Notes: generated by a model not told the origin, from the letters alone. Positions 44,419 to 54,711 are shown, counted from the first letter of the stretch. The stretch is DNA of 64,000 nucleotides from Mesonia oceanica (GCF_902499555.1 NZ_CABVMM010000005.1:1-64000); one strand, 5' to 3'. Translations and numbers: made by a program.

Positions 44419-44790
44419 CTAAACTTGTGGAGGTGGAGAGGAGACTTCTTGAAAAATAGATTTTAAATTAAAAGTATGTATTTTAGAAACTTCTTTTTTT
44501 AAAACCTCTATATTGAAAATATTATATGGAGATATATAGGCTTGAAGTTCTAACTTGACATCTTTTTTTTGGATTGAATTATTTTCAAAATCTTCAAACT
44601 CTTCAAAAGCATCTTCGTCACCAAAAAATTTTTCGAAAATAATTTCTACAATGCTTTCTTGCTTGTTATAGTTTAAATTCTCTCGATAAGTAATATGGTT
44701 TGAAATAGGAGCATCTACACTTATATTTAGCAAAATTAAGGCTAAATAGAAAGTGAATTTTTTGAAGTATTTATGTTTCTTTAAGTCCAA
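44419..44790 (-). CDS. Small exported or anchored protein, unknown
   Basis: The 123-residue protein has a basic start, one hydrophobic segment (FTFYLALILLNISVDAP, residues 12-28), an acidic patch (GDEDAFEEFEDFENN) and the tail SSPPPQV. No family is recognised. It precedes the barrel protein gene by 53 nt, and the two may act together at the envelope. Confidence 0.6.
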   Translation of the reverse strand: MDLKKHKYFKKFTFYLALILLNISVDAPISNHITYRENLNYNKQESIVEIIFEKFFGDEDAFEEFEDFENNSIQKKDVKLELQAYISPYNIFNIEVLKKEVSKIHTFNLKSIFQEVSSPPPQV

Positions 44791-44816
44791 AAAACAATTA
44801 ATAAGTCGATAAAATT

Positions 44817-44850
44817 AAAAAAGGGGTTGAAATAATCAAACCCCTTTTTT
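44817..44850. terminator. Bidirectional terminator
   Basis: Stem AAAAGGGGTTGA/TCAAACCCCTTTT (one mismatch) with flanking A and T runs. Its T run for the minus strand serves the YtxH gene. Confidence 0.8.
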
Positions 44851-44868
44851 AATTTTTTATTTAATATT

Positions 44869-45153
44869 CTAGCTTACAGCTTCGTGCAATTCTGCTTTGG
44901 CCTTGTAACCAATTTCTTCTCCTTTAGAATTTGCCATAGCAGCTTTCTTTCTTGATTTTAAAGCCTCTAGTTTATGCTCGATAGAATTTTTTACAGTATC
45001 TAATTTTCCTTTAGCTCCTTTTACATAATCATTACTGGTATCTGCAATATCTTTACGTGTATCTGCTCCTTTTTTAGGGGCTAATAATATTCCAGCTGCT
45101 GCTCCTGCTAATATTCCTGAAGCGATTCCGATCAATATTTTTCCTGTTTTCAT
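44869..45153 (-). CDS. YtxH-domain stress protein
   Basis: The 94-residue protein has the YtxH opening (GKILIGIASGILAGAAAGIL, then LAPKKGADTR), i.e. a glycine-rich membrane helix. A charged amphipathic helix follows. Such proteins accumulate under general stress in other bacteria. It precedes the trehalose and channel genes and fits an osmotic-stress group. Confidence 0.85.
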   Translation of the reverse strand: MKTGKILIGIASGILAGAAAGILLAPKKGADTRKDIADTSNDYVKGAKGKLDTVKNSIEHKLEALKSRKKAAMANSKGEEIGYKAKAELHEAVS

Positions 45154-45275
45154 GGTCTTTTTTTAATTTTTAAATTATACTGTAAATTTAAGAAGAAGCA
45201 TTACTTAATTGAAATCTTTATAGTTAAGCTTGATTTAAACTTTTTTGACTTTCCTTAAAGTTTTAACAGTTCTAT

Positions 45276-47480
45276 TTATTCAGTAAATTTTTTCAATAAT
45301 TTTTTTACTTCAGCGGTATCTTCTACATAATATTCAGCATCTGTTTTTTGCAATCCTACTTTTACGGTAAAGGTTTCATCGGGAAGTTCTCTAAACATGT
45401 ATTCATCGGTCCAATCGTCACCAATTGCAAAAATGAAATCGTATTTTTTGGTGAGTTGTTTGGTAGCTGCCCTTCCTTTATTAACGCCGCTGTTTTTAAT
45501 TTCAATTACTTTATTTCCATTCAATACACTTAAATCATGATTGGAACTTAAATCTTTCAACACATTAGAAAGTTCGTTGGCTCTTTGTCCTCCTAATTCT
45601 GGATCTGATTTTCTATAATGCCAAGCAAGGGAGTAGTTTTTTTCTTCCATAAATGTCCCGGGAGTTCTATCTACAAAAGATTCAATCACCGGTCGAATAC
45701 TGCTCATCCAGTTCTTTTTAACATTCTCGGTGGTTTCCCAGTCTTCATTTTTCTTTTTCAACCATAACCCATGCTCTGCTATAAGTGTTATATTTTTATC
45801 GCCAAAATGAGTGTTTAAAAATTCTTTATCCCTTCCACTTATAATTACTACATCACAGTTTTTGTTCTTTAACTTTTCAATAATTTCATAAACATCTTGA
45901 TCAGGTGCTACTTTTTCAGGATCGTCCTGAAAATTTACTAGGGTACCATCAAAATCTAAAAACAAAATTTTATTGGTAGCATTATTCAGTTGCTCTGTTA
46001 TATAAGTTTTTGTTCGCTCATCCAGCTGTTTTGCTTTTTTAGAAATATGGTTCACTTTGGTAGCTTCTAAAGCTTTGATAAATTCACTGGACCATTTTTT
46101 GATTCCGTAGCGTTTTAATCTTTTTTGAATAGTTCTGTTTCTGGATTTTTGCTCGATCAGTGGCATTTCGTAAGCTTGCTTTAAAGCATCTGCAATTTGA
46201 TCGTAATTATTAGGGTTAATAATTAGAGCTTCATTCATTTCGTGAGCAGCACCGGCCATCTCACTTAAAATAAGCACTCCAGATAAATCTGTTCTGGTAG
46301 CTACATATTCTTTAGCTACTAGATTCATTCCATCGCGACGCGGTGTTAAAAGTGCGATATCGCAGGAGGTATATAAGTCTATTAAATTATCAAAAGGCAT
46401 GGAACGGAAAAAATACCAAATAGGTGTCCAACTTACCGTGGAAAACTTACCATTTATTCTCCCTACCAATTCATCTATTTCACGCTTCAATTTTTGGTAT
46501 TGAGGTACGTTAGAGCGGGAGGGAACCGCTAACATAATCAAGCGTACTTTCTCTTTAAATTCAGGATATTTTTCTAAGAAATGCTCAAAAGCCCTAATCC
46601 TGTTGGCGATACCTTTGGTGTAATCCAATCGGTCTATGGAGAGGATCATTTTAGAGCCGGGAGTTGTTTCTAAATGTTGATCTAAACGTACTTGAAGTTC
46701 AGATTTTTGCTCCTGTGTTTTTTCATAATGTTCTAGAGCGGCCTGTTCAAATTTTTCATAGTCTATTCCCATCGGGAAAGAATCTACTTTTACCAATCTG
46801 TTTTTGAGGGTGATTTCATTAAATTGAGTTTCGTAGCGTAAAATTCTACTTACAGAGCTTAAAAAATGCCGTTCATAATCGTATGTATGGAAGCCTAACA
46901 AATCTGCTCCTAACATTCCTTGTAATAAAGATTCTCGCCAAGGTAAGGTTCTAAATACTTCATAAGAAGGAAATGGGATGTGTAGAAAGAAGCCAATAGT
47001 AACTTTTGGTTTATTCTTTTTAATAATGCCGGGAACCAATAGCAGTTGATAATCGTGAACCCAAACGGTATCTCCGTCTTCAAGGTTTTCCAGGATTTTT
47101 TCAGCAAACTTTTCATTTACCTTTTTATAGCCCATCCATTCTTGTTCATCAAATTTGGTGTATTCCATAAAATAATGAAACAAAGGCCAAATGGTTCGGT
47201 TACTAAAACCGTAATAATAGTCGTTTAATTCTTTTTCTGTAAGGTTAATTGCAAGACATTTTTCATTTTTGGCAGCTTGGTCTATTTGCGATTGAATTTT
47301 AGGGTTTACTTCTTCTTCGGTTAGGCCAGACCAGCCAATCCATAGACTATCTCCTTCTTGATGAACCGATTTCATTCCTGTGGCCAATCCTCCCACACTT
47401 GGAGAGACTTTAACATCATTATTTTCAACAGAAATTTGTAAGGGCAAGCGGTTAGAAACGATAATCGTTTTGTTTTTCAT
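45276..47480 (-). CDS. otsAB: Fused trehalose-6-phosphate synthase/phosphatase (OtsA-OtsB)
   Basis: The 734-residue protein has a GT20 synthase domain (about 1-470; SNRLPLQIS, VGGLATGM, VWVHDYQLLL, DRLDYTKGI, RRDGMNLVAKEYVA). It is fused to an HAD-type trehalose-phosphatase (about 490-734; FLDFDGTLVNF, VISGRDKEF, GDDWTDEYMF). It makes trehalose from UDP-glucose and glucose-6-phosphate in one polypeptide. It is divergent from a GH15 gene with 82 nt between the start codons, so the two are probably co-regulated. Confidence 0.94.
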   Translation of the reverse strand: MKNKTIIVSNRLPLQISVENNDVKVSPSVGGLATGMKSVHQEGDSLWIGWSGLTEEEVNPKIQSQIDQAAKNEKCLAINLTEKELNDYYYGFSNRTIWPLFHYFMEYTKFDEQEWMGYKKVNEKFAEKILENLEDGDTVWVHDYQLLLVPGIIKKNKPKVTIGFFLHIPFPSYEVFRTLPWRESLLQGMLGADLLGFHTYDYERHFLSSVSRILRYETQFNEITLKNRLVKVDSFPMGIDYEKFEQAALEHYEKTQEQKSELQVRLDQHLETTPGSKMILSIDRLDYTKGIANRIRAFEHFLEKYPEFKEKVRLIMLAVPSRSNVPQYQKLKREIDELVGRINGKFSTVSWTPIWYFFRSMPFDNLIDLYTSCDIALLTPRRDGMNLVAKEYVATRTDLSGVLILSEMAGAAHEMNEALIINPNNYDQIADALKQAYEMPLIEQKSRNRTIQKRLKRYGIKKWSSEFIKALEATKVNHISKKAKQLDERTKTYITEQLNNATNKILFLDFDGTLVNFQDDPEKVAPDQDVYEIIEKLKNKNCDVVIISGRDKEFLNTHFGDKNITLIAEHGLWLKKKNEDWETTENVKKNWMSSIRPVIESFVDRTPGTFMEEKNYSLAWHYRKSDPELGGQRANELSNVLKDLSSNHDLSVLNGNKVIEIKNSGVNKGRAATKQLTKKYDFIFAIGDDWTDEYMFRELPDETFTVKVGLQKTDAEYYVEDTAEVKKLLKKFTE

Positions 47481-47562
47481 TGGTAAAAATTTAGAGTTGG
47501 TTGTTTTATTTCTTTAATTTACATTTTTATATTGAATTGACCTTAAATACAAGTAAACTTTA

Positions 47563-49371
47563 ATGAAAAATTTAGATTACGGGATTATTGGAAATTGTAA
47601 AAGCTCGGCGTTGGTTTCTAAAACGGGTTCTATAGATTGGTGCTGTTTACCTAATTTTGATTCTGATGCGATTTTTGCCAAAATACTTGATAACGAGAAA
47701 GGTGGGAATTTTGATTTAATTACTTCTGAAGAATATACAATTCATCAAGAATACTTACCCAAAACCAATATTCTTGTAACTAGGTTTGAAGCTGAAGAAG
47801 GTGCGTTTGAAATTCGGGATTTTATGCCCCGTTATTTTAAAGAAGACAACAAATCTTATGCTCCTTCAGAAATTGTACGATGTGTGGTTTTATTAAAGGG
47901 GGAACCTAAATTTAAAGTGCAGTACAATCCTAAACCGGCTTTTGCTAAAGAAAAAACCATAAACAGGATTAAGGACAATTATATTAAAAGCCATACAGTA
48001 GAAGGGAAGTACGACTCGGTTTACCTTTATTCTAATATCGATTACAATGATATTTTAGAAGAAAAAGTGATCACTCTAAAGGAAGATGCTTTTTTTGCGG
48101 TAGCCTATCATGAGAAAATTCTTAAGCAAACTGTAGATCGTGCATTTTTACAGTACCATCGTACCTATACATATTGGTTAAATTGGAGTGAGAAAACTAC
48201 TTCTTACCTGTATTATAACAAAGAAATTTTAAGAAGCGCGCTTACGCTAAAAATGCTTACTTATGAAAAAAGTGGAGCAGTTTTGGCAGCTGCAACAACT
48301 TCGTTGCCCGAAACAATTGGAGAAGTAAGAAACTGGGATTACCGTTTCTGTTGGATCCGGGATGCTTCTATGGTAATCAAAGTAGTTTCAGAATTAGGTC
48401 ACGTAAAATCGGCGCAGAAATTTCTTCAATTTATCATTGATATTATTCCAGATAAGGGCGATAAGATGCAAATTATGTACGGTATTAATGGTGAACGCAA
48501 TTTAACCGAACATATTTTAGATCATCTCGATGGTTACGAAGGTTCTAAACCTGTACGAACCGGAAATGCAGCCTATTTGCAGAAACAGAACGACATCTTC
48601 GGAATTTTAATGGAAGTGATCTACCAGCAGTTTGTGAGGTTTGAAAATACGTTGGAAAATTCTGAAGAACTTTGGACCATTACCTGTGGAACAGTTCACA
48701 CGGTTCAAGAAAACTGGAAGGCTCCCGATAAAGGTATTTGGGAGTTAAGAACTGAAGACAGACATTTTACCTTCTCTAAATTATTATGTTGGGTAGCTGT
48801 GGACAGAGCTATTAAAATTGGGGAACTTATTCATAAAACCGCTAATCTAGAGTATTGGAAAGAACTTCGAGCAGAAATTTTTAATGATATTTATGAAAAT
48901 GCTTGGAATGATGAAGTACAAGCCTACACGCAGTATTACGGCTCTAAAGATTTAGATGCTTCCACCTTATTGATGGAAGATTATGGTTTTATTGAAGCAG
49001 AGGATCCAAGATACATAAAAACGGTAGAAGCTACCGAAAGGGAATTATGCAAAGACGGTTTAATGTACCGTTATAAAAATAAAGACGATTTTGGAGAACC
49101 GAGTTCTTCCTTTACCATTTGTAGTTTTTGGTTTATCAACAGTCTTTTCAAAATAGGAAAGAAAGAAAAAGCCATTAAATTGTTCAATAAATTATTATCG
49201 TATAGTAATCACTTAGGTTTATTTAGTGAAGATATAGATTTCGAGACCAAGCGTTTACTAGGTAATTTCCCTCAAGCTTATTCGCATTTGGCGTTAATTG
49301 AAACCGCAACTAATTTTTCCGGTGGAATTACAGAAGAAGAGGAGTTAATTGAATTTATTCATCATTTTTAG
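47563..49371 (+). CDS. Glycoside hydrolase family 15 (glucoamylase or trehalase type)
   Basis: The 602-residue cytoplasmic protein opens DYGIIGNCKSSALVSKTGSI and contains the GH15 landmark EVRNWDYRFCWIRDASMVIK. It ends with LLGNFPQAYSHLALIETATN. There is no signal peptide. GH15 includes glucoamylase and bacterial or archaeal trehalase. Sharing a promoter region with the trehalose synthase makes trehalase a real option, i.e. trehalose turnover, but the sequence alone does not settle it. The 3' end overlaps the convergent MscS gene by 17 nt. Confidence 0.88.
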   Translation: MKNLDYGIIGNCKSSALVSKTGSIDWCCLPNFDSDAIFAKILDNEKGGNFDLITSEEYTIHQEYLPKTNILVTRFEAEEGAFEIRDFMPRYFKEDNKSYAPSEIVRCVVLLKGEPKFKVQYNPKPAFAKEKTINRIKDNYIKSHTVEGKYDSVYLYSNIDYNDILEEKVITLKEDAFFAVAYHEKILKQTVDRAFLQYHRTYTYWLNWSEKTTSYLYYNKEILRSALTLKMLTYEKSGAVLAAATTSLPETIGEVRNWDYRFCWIRDASMVIKVVSELGHVKSAQKFLQFIIDIIPDKGDKMQIMYGINGERNLTEHILDHLDGYEGSKPVRTGNAAYLQKQNDIFGILMEVIYQQFVRFENTLENSEELWTITCGTVHTVQENWKAPDKGIWELRTEDRHFTFSKLLCWVAVDRAIKIGELIHKTANLEYWKELRAEIFNDIYENAWNDEVQAYTQYYGSKDLDASTLLMEDYGFIEAEDPRYIKTVEATERELCKDGLMYRYKNKDDFGEPSSSFTICSFWFINSLFKIGKKEKAIKLFNKLLSYSNHLGLFSEDIDFETKRLLGNFPQAYSHLALIETATNFSGGITEEEELIEFIHHF

Positions 49372-50470
49372 ATGAATCTTTTTTGATATCAGAACTATCT
49401 GAAGAGTCATTGTTTTCAAAAACAATTCGAGTTCTTGGAAGGCTTTTCGGATAGTTTTCTTTAATAAATTTAATCATCTTTTCTCGGATGTAAACCCTTA
49501 AATCCCAATTGGTAGGAGAGTTTTTAGAGCTCACCAAAGCTCGAAGTTCCATCGATTTTTCAGTGGCATTGGTCACTTGCAGTACATTCACTTTACCGTC
49601 CCATAGTGGGGAGCCTTCTAATAACCGAGTTAATTCTTCTCTTAAATCATCTACAGAAATATCATAATCGGTATATAAAAAAACCGTTCCCATAATATCT
49701 GAAGTGGTACGCGTCCAATTTTGAAATGTATTTTCAATAAAATAAGTTGAAGGGACTACCAACCGACGTTTATCCCAAATTCTAACGACCACGTAAGTAA
49801 GTGCGATTTCTTCAATCCAGCCCCATTCACCTTCCACAATTACAGCATCATCTAAACGAATAGGCTGTGTAATGGCAATCTGTATACCTGCCAATAAAGT
49901 AGCAATAGCTTTTTGGGCGGCTAGCCCTACAATAATTCCGGCTATCCCGGCAGAAGTAAGCAAACTAACTCCAATATTTCGTATGCTTTCAAAACTCATT
50001 AAAATGATTCCGATCGCAAGAATTATTAAAATGAATATGATAATATTTTCCAAAATGGTAAATTGTGTATATACCTTTCGGGCTTTTAAATTATCTTCCC
50101 TAGAAACATCATACTTACTCAAAAGCCGTTTCTTAAACACCTTAAGTAGTAAAATTAAAATCCAAGTAAAGGAAATGACCAGCAAAATGGTGATTAAATG
50201 TTTGGCTACATATTCAAAATCTTTATCGGGGAAATAGTTGGACGCTTTTCCTATCCATAGCACAATGGCCACCAAAAATAATAAAAGTGGAATTTGTATA
50301 TTCTTGGCAAAGTTGACAGGAAGTATGTTTCGTGGATCTTTTCCAATTTTTTTGATAAGAAAAAAAGCAACCCAAAAGGTTACAATAATTCCTACGATGC
50401 CATAAATAACATAGCGGAGTGTTTGTTGGGTGTCATTTAAATTTTCAGCTATCAAGGAGGCTACTAGCAT
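49355..50470 (-). CDS. MscS-family mechanosensitive channel, short form
   Basis: The 371-residue protein has about five membrane helices. It has the pore helix region VSLLTSAGIAGIIVGLAAQK and the beta-domain landmark LDDAVIVEGEWGWIEEIALT, as in MscS. It should open under membrane tension to release solutes on osmotic downshock. It lies 4 nt downstream of a second MscS gene in one operon. Confidence 0.92.
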   Translation of the reverse strand: MLVASLIAENLNDTQQTLRYVIYGIVGIIVTFWVAFFLIKKIGKDPRNILPVNFAKNIQIPLLLFLVAIVLWIGKASNYFPDKDFEYVAKHLITILLVISFTWILILLLKVFKKRLLSKYDVSREDNLKARKVYTQFTILENIIIFILIILAIGIILMSFESIRNIGVSLLTSAGIAGIIVGLAAQKAIATLLAGIQIAITQPIRLDDAVIVEGEWGWIEEIALTYVVVRIWDKRRLVVPSTYFIENTFQNWTRTTSDIMGTVFLYTDYDISVDDLREELTRLLEGSPLWDGKVNVLQVTNATEKSMELRALVSSKNSPTNWDLRVYIREKMIKFIKENYPKSLPRTRIVFENNDSSDSSDIKKDSSKNDE

Positions 50471-50474
50471 ACAT

Positions 50475-52265
50475 TTAGTTTTCTTTTTTATCGGGCTTTT
50501 GCTCTAATGGAGGAAATTCTTGTATTCGTACACGGGAAGTAGAAAGGTGTAAGCCATCTTCTAGACTACTAATATAGCTCACCATTTCTTCCCTTAGTTC
50601 ACAATGTAAATCCCAAGTAGAAGAAGCATCGGTAGAGCTGCACAAACATCTAATTTTAATAGCTTTTTCAGTAGTATCAACCACTTGAACTACTGGGGGA
50701 TGATTTTCATCCCAACTTTCGTGGCCTTCTAATAATTCCTTAAATTTTTTACGGACTTTTTTGACATCGATTCTATAATCTGCATAGATAACAATTGGCC
50801 GTATTTGATGGGCAGAGGTAATCGACCAGTTTTCAAACGTATCAGAAATTACTTGCTTTAAAGGAATCACCAGTCTCCTCCAGTCCCAAGTCCTCACCAC
50901 CATATAGGTAAACCGAATATCCTCTACATATCCCCATTGATCTTCAAACACAACCGTATCGCCAATTCTAGCAGGTTTAGTAATCGCAATTTGTATTCCT
51001 GCTATAATATTTCCTAAGGTACTTTGGGCGGCAATTCCTAGAATTACAGTGGCTACTCCGGCAGAAGCTAGTAACGAAATTCCTAACTTCTCTAACGATC
51101 TAAATTGAGATAAAATTACCGAAGCTCCAATGATAATAACCAAAAAGGTCACAATTCTTCTAGCTACAGAAACATAAGTGAGCATTCTTCTGGCTTCTGT
51201 ATTTTCTTCTAATGAGGTATCACCAATTTTATTTTCTGCCACGTAGAGCATAAAGTAGTCAATCATTCGCATAAAAAACCAAGTTACCGAGCCAATAACC
51301 ATAATTAATAGAATAGCGTAAAGCGTACTAGCAAAAGACCCTGCAAAAGAAATTAGATGATTTAAGAGCAAATAAAAAGCTAGTACACCAACGGCAAAAC
51401 CGGCGGGAGTAGCTAGTTTATTGGCAATATGGTTAATCCATTTTTTATCTGACCTTAAAAATATTTTTCTTAACAAGTAAGCCGTGCCCCTTCCTATAAA
51501 ATAACAAATGATTAGAATCACCAAAGCACCAACAAATTTCCAGACCGGCATGTTTAAAATTCTAATTCTTGTCCAGCTAGGCATCATTCGGTCTAATTTA
51601 CGTGGACCATAAGTGGCATAAAGCGCATCGATGTTTTCTACTGTATTTTGAGAAATAAGCCAAAACGCACCAAAATCTTTATATTTTACTCGCTGTAGAC
51701 GAAACACAATATCGCGGCCATCCATATCAACTTCTCCAAAAACAATACTTCTTCTCGGTTTTCCGGCAACCGCCTGATTCGTGGTGGTTTGTATGTCTAC
51801 TTGTCCATCAGGACGATCAGGCAGTTCGTCCCAATTAATATTTACCCGTTGGTTAAGAACGAAATATAATTTTTCAGCAAGTTTGGCAGCGTCTTCTTCT
51901 GTAATATTATCAGGAAGTAAGTTGAAATTTAAAGCATAAGCCGCTTCTTTATAATTATTATTTCTTGCTTGAGTAATAAAATGTTCTAAAACCGATTGAG
52001 GAGTCTGAAAATTAATTCGGTTAGGAGGTAAGCCAATACTTTTATTCACGCGGTTTAAAATGTAATAGGCTTCATTGTATTCTCTAATGGCATTGCTCCT
52101 AAAGTCACCTTTCTCTTTTATTGTTGGTTCTTTACTGGGTAAACTTGTACCTGATTTTTGAGAGGTAGAATCTTGTGATTGTTGAGCTTGAAGCAAGCTA
52201 CAATTTAAAAAGAAGAATAATATTAAACAGGTTAGCGTTGAATAGTTTTTTGTCATACCCGACAA
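50475..52265 (-). CDS. MscS-family mechanosensitive channel with periplasmic N-terminal domain
   Basis: The 596-residue protein has a signal-like start (LTCLILFFFLNCSLLQAQ) and a soluble N-terminal domain (about 30-240). Several membrane helices follow, then the MscS pore and beta domain (ISLLASAGVATVILGIAAQS, RIGDTVVFEDQWGYVEDIRF). It is a paralogue of the next gene with an added extracytoplasmic part. With YtxH, OtsAB and GH15 nearby it points to an osmoadaptation region. Confidence 0.92.
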   Translation of the reverse strand: MSGMTKNYSTLTCLILFFFLNCSLLQAQQSQDSTSQKSGTSLPSKEPTIKEKGDFRSNAIREYNEAYYILNRVNKSIGLPPNRINFQTPQSVLEHFITQARNNNYKEAAYALNFNLLPDNITEEDAAKLAEKLYFVLNQRVNINWDELPDRPDGQVDIQTTTNQAVAGKPRRSIVFGEVDMDGRDIVFRLQRVKYKDFGAFWLISQNTVENIDALYATYGPRKLDRMMPSWTRIRILNMPVWKFVGALVILIICYFIGRGTAYLLRKIFLRSDKKWINHIANKLATPAGFAVGVLAFYLLLNHLISFAGSFASTLYAILLIMVIGSVTWFFMRMIDYFMLYVAENKIGDTSLEENTEARRMLTYVSVARRIVTFLVIIIGASVILSQFRSLEKLGISLLASAGVATVILGIAAQSTLGNIIAGIQIAITKPARIGDTVVFEDQWGYVEDIRFTYMVVRTWDWRRLVIPLKQVISDTFENWSITSAHQIRPIVIYADYRIDVKKVRKKFKELLEGHESWDENHPPVVQVVDTTEKAIKIRCLCSSTDASSTWDLHCELREEMVSYISSLEDGLHLSTSRVRIQEFPPLEQKPDKKEN

Positions 52266-52403
52266 GTTAATGGCTTTTTTGCACAGATTTTATTAGCGTT
52301 TTGTTAAAACCTTTAAATCCTTCAATATTATTAAACTGTAAAGTTTATTAAAGTAAAGCAACTTATTTGAAAATGATACATCTACTCATAAACTATTCAA
52401 TTT

Positions 52404-52910
52404 ATGACGATGAAAAAACAACTATTCTTATTAATTAGTTTAATTAGTCTGCAGTCCTGTATTCATTGGGAAGACGATGATGTAGTTTACGAAAGTAATT
52501 ACAACCCAATTGTACAAACACGAGAGGTTTTTGAAAACAGTATTGAACTGCAATCAGCTAGACCGGTTAGTAATGCCGGAAAAATTTATGTGAAAGATCA
52601 GTTTTTATTTATTAATGAAAAGGAAGAAGGTTTTCATATTTACAATAACCAAGATCCCGAAAATCCAGAAGCGATTTCATTTTTAAAAGTTCCCGGAGCG
52701 ACAGATTTAGCGATACGCGGGAATACTATATTTGTTCATCATTATGTAGATCTACTTTCCATAGAATTGAATTTAATCACGAATGAAATTCTAACTATGA
52801 CTAGAACTTCAGATGTTTTTCCTCAACTGAATTCACCAGATGGTTTTGAAGCAGCGTATTTTGATGTTTCTGCGGATAAAATAATTGTTGGCTATGAACC
52901 TAAAAATTAA
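52404..52910 (+). CDS. LVIVD-type beta-propeller lipoprotein, short
   Basis: The 168-residue lipoprotein (SLQSC) has propeller-like lines KIYVKDQFLFINEKEEGFHI and DPENPEAISFLKVPGATDLA, as in LVIVD-repeat proteins. The chain ends soon after VGYEPKN, giving fewer blades than a full propeller, so it may be truncated or act with the next gene. The next ATG follows after 3 nt. The start could also be the second Met (52410). Confidence 0.72.
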   Translation: MTMKKQLFLLISLISLQSCIHWEDDDVVYESNYNPIVQTREVFENSIELQSARPVSNAGKIYVKDQFLFINEKEEGFHIYNNQDPENPEAISFLKVPGATDLAIRGNTIFVHHYVDLLSIELNLITNEILTMTRTSDVFPQLNSPDGFEAAYFDVSADKIIVGYEPKN

Positions 52911-52913
52911 ACG

Positions 52914-53648
52914 ATGAAAAAAACTATACTTATTTTATTGGTGGTTGTGTTGAGTGCTTGCAGCTCAGATAGTAGTGATACGGGAAATATTACCGATGGT
53001 CAAGGGGGGAGTTTAGCACGTTTTACTCTTTCCGGAAATTATTTATATACAGTGGGGGAAGAATCTTTAAGTGTATTTGATGTTTCAAATACTGAAAATC
53101 CTGTTTTTAAAGGAAACACTTATATAGGTTTTAATATTGAAACCTTGTTTGGACTTGGCGATAAGCTTTTTGTAGGAAGTCAATTAGGAATGTACATTTA
53201 TGATATTTCTTCTCCCGAAAATCCTTTACGATTGGCAGAAGTAAGCCACATTAGAAGCTGTGATCCTGTAGTTTCTTCAGGTGATTATACCTATGTAACC
53301 TTACATACCAATTCTGCCTGCCAGGGAAACATCAACCAGTTAGAGATTTATAATACTGAAAATCCGCTTTATCCTGAATTATTAACGACCGTACAAATGA
53401 ATCAGCCTATAGGTTTAGGTTTATATAATCATTACTTACTGGTAACCGATTTAGATATAGTGCGGGTCTTAGATGTATCTCAACCTCAATATCCAAACTT
53501 TGTTTCGTCTATTCCTGTGAAAGGTTTTGATGTTATTATTAGGGAGGACGAATTATTTGTGATTGGAAACGAAAGCCTTACACAATTTGAGCTTTCTATT
53601 GTGGAGGATGAATTGATTTATACGGAAAGAGGTAGTATTGAATTTTAG
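52914..53648 (+). CDS. LVIVD-repeat lipoprotein
   Basis: The 244-residue lipoprotein has Cys 16 in VLSACSS. Repeats of the form LFVGSQLGMYIYDISSPENP, LEIYNTENPLYPELLT and VRVLDVSQPQYPNFVS are typical LVIVD blades. Together with the 168-residue partner it could complete one surface propeller. Function unknown. Confidence 0.82.
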   Translation: MKKTILILLVVVLSACSSDSSDTGNITDGQGGSLARFTLSGNYLYTVGEESLSVFDVSNTENPVFKGNTYIGFNIETLFGLGDKLFVGSQLGMYIYDISSPENPLRLAEVSHIRSCDPVVSSGDYTYVTLHTNSACQGNINQLEIYNTENPLYPELLTTVQMNQPIGLGLYNHYLLVTDLDIVRVLDVSQPQYPNFVSSIPVKGFDVIIREDELFVIGNESLTQFELSIVEDELIYTERGSIEF

Positions 53649-53728
53649 TCTTCCAAATTTTATTGCTTCAATAAAAAGCTTTTCTTTTTTTAATGAGTAA
53701 ATTTGAAGCTTAAAATTTTTAAAACTGA

Positions 53729-54640
53729 ATGAAAATGAAAAAATACCTTTTAATTCTTAGCGTATGTAGCCTGCATCTGCTTACGGTGAGTTGTGAAAAA
53801 CATACATCTCCTGTGAAAGATGGAGCAAAACCGGAACTGATTTCTGATGAGTTTATATTTACCGAAGGCCCGGCTTCTGATAAGGAGGGAAATGTATATT
53901 TTACCGATCAGCCTAATAATCAAATTTTAAAGTGGGACGCAAAAAGTAATTCCATTTCAGTTTATATGAAAGATGCAGGTCGTTCTAACGGAATGTATTT
54001 TGACGATGATCAAAATTTGTGGACCTGTGCCGATGAAAATTTTCAGCTATGGAAGATAAGTCCAGATAAAGAAGTAAGCGTTGTTTTAGACGGTCACGAA
54101 AACAAGGCATTTAATGGTCCTAATGATTTATGGATGGATGAAAAGGGTGGTTTTTACTTTACAGATCCTTACTATCAAAGAGAATACTGGGAAAGAAAAT
54201 CTCCTGAGATGGAGAAAAGAAAAGTGTATTACCTGAGTCCAGATCATAAAACCGTAACACCCGTGGCAGAAGGTTTTGTACTTCCAAACGGAATTATAGG
54301 TTCTTCTAAAGATCAGGTTTTGTATGTTTCAGATGTTTCAAAAGAAAAAGTGTATAAGTATCAAATACAGGATAATGGTACACTAACCGATAAAGAGCTT
54401 TTTGCTGATATGGGCTCTGACGGAATGACCTTAGATAATGAAGGAAATTTATATGTTACCGGCGATGGAGTTGTTGTTTTTGATAAAGAAGGCAATAAAA
54501 TAGATCATATTCAAATTGATAAAGATTGGACAGGTAATGTTACTTTTGGTGGAGCCAATGAAGATATTTTGTTTATTACCGCTTCCGATGCGGTTTATAA
54601 ACTTCCAATGAAAACTCACGGGATTCGATGGAATCATTAA
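53729..54640 (+). CDS. SMP-30/gluconolactonase-type beta-propeller lipoprotein
   Basis: The 303-residue lipoprotein (LLTVSC) has the SMP-30/gluconolaconase/LRE pattern: FTEGPASDKEGNVYFTDQPN (metal-binding Glu near the start), NGPNDLWMDEKGGFYFTDPY, LPNGIIGSSKDQVLYVSD and SDGMTLDNEGNLYVTG. These residues line the divalent-metal lactonase site. It probably hydrolyses a sugar lactone or similar ester in the periplasm; substrate unknown. A second ATG lies two codons on. Confidence 0.9.
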   Translation: MKMKKYLLILSVCSLHLLTVSCEKHTSPVKDGAKPELISDEFIFTEGPASDKEGNVYFTDQPNNQILKWDAKSNSISVYMKDAGRSNGMYFDDDQNLWTCADENFQLWKISPDKEVSVVLDGHENKAFNGPNDLWMDEKGGFYFTDPYYQREYWERKSPEMEKRKVYYLSPDHKTVTPVAEGFVLPNGIIGSSKDQVLYVSDVSKEKVYKYQIQDNGTLTDKELFADMGSDGMTLDNEGNLYVTGDGVVVFDKEGNKIDHIQIDKDWTGNVTFGGANEDILFITASDAVYKLPMKTHGIRWNH

Positions 54641-54649
54641 TATTAAATA

Positions 54650-54679
54650 AAAAGAGCTGCCAATTGGCAGCTCTTTTTC
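54650..54679. terminator. Bidirectional terminator
   Basis: Perfect palindrome AAAAAGAGCTGCCAATTGGC... between convergent genes. Confidence 0.9.
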
Positions 54680-54711
54680 AATTTAAAAATCAAACTTAAC
54701 TAAACCTCAAC

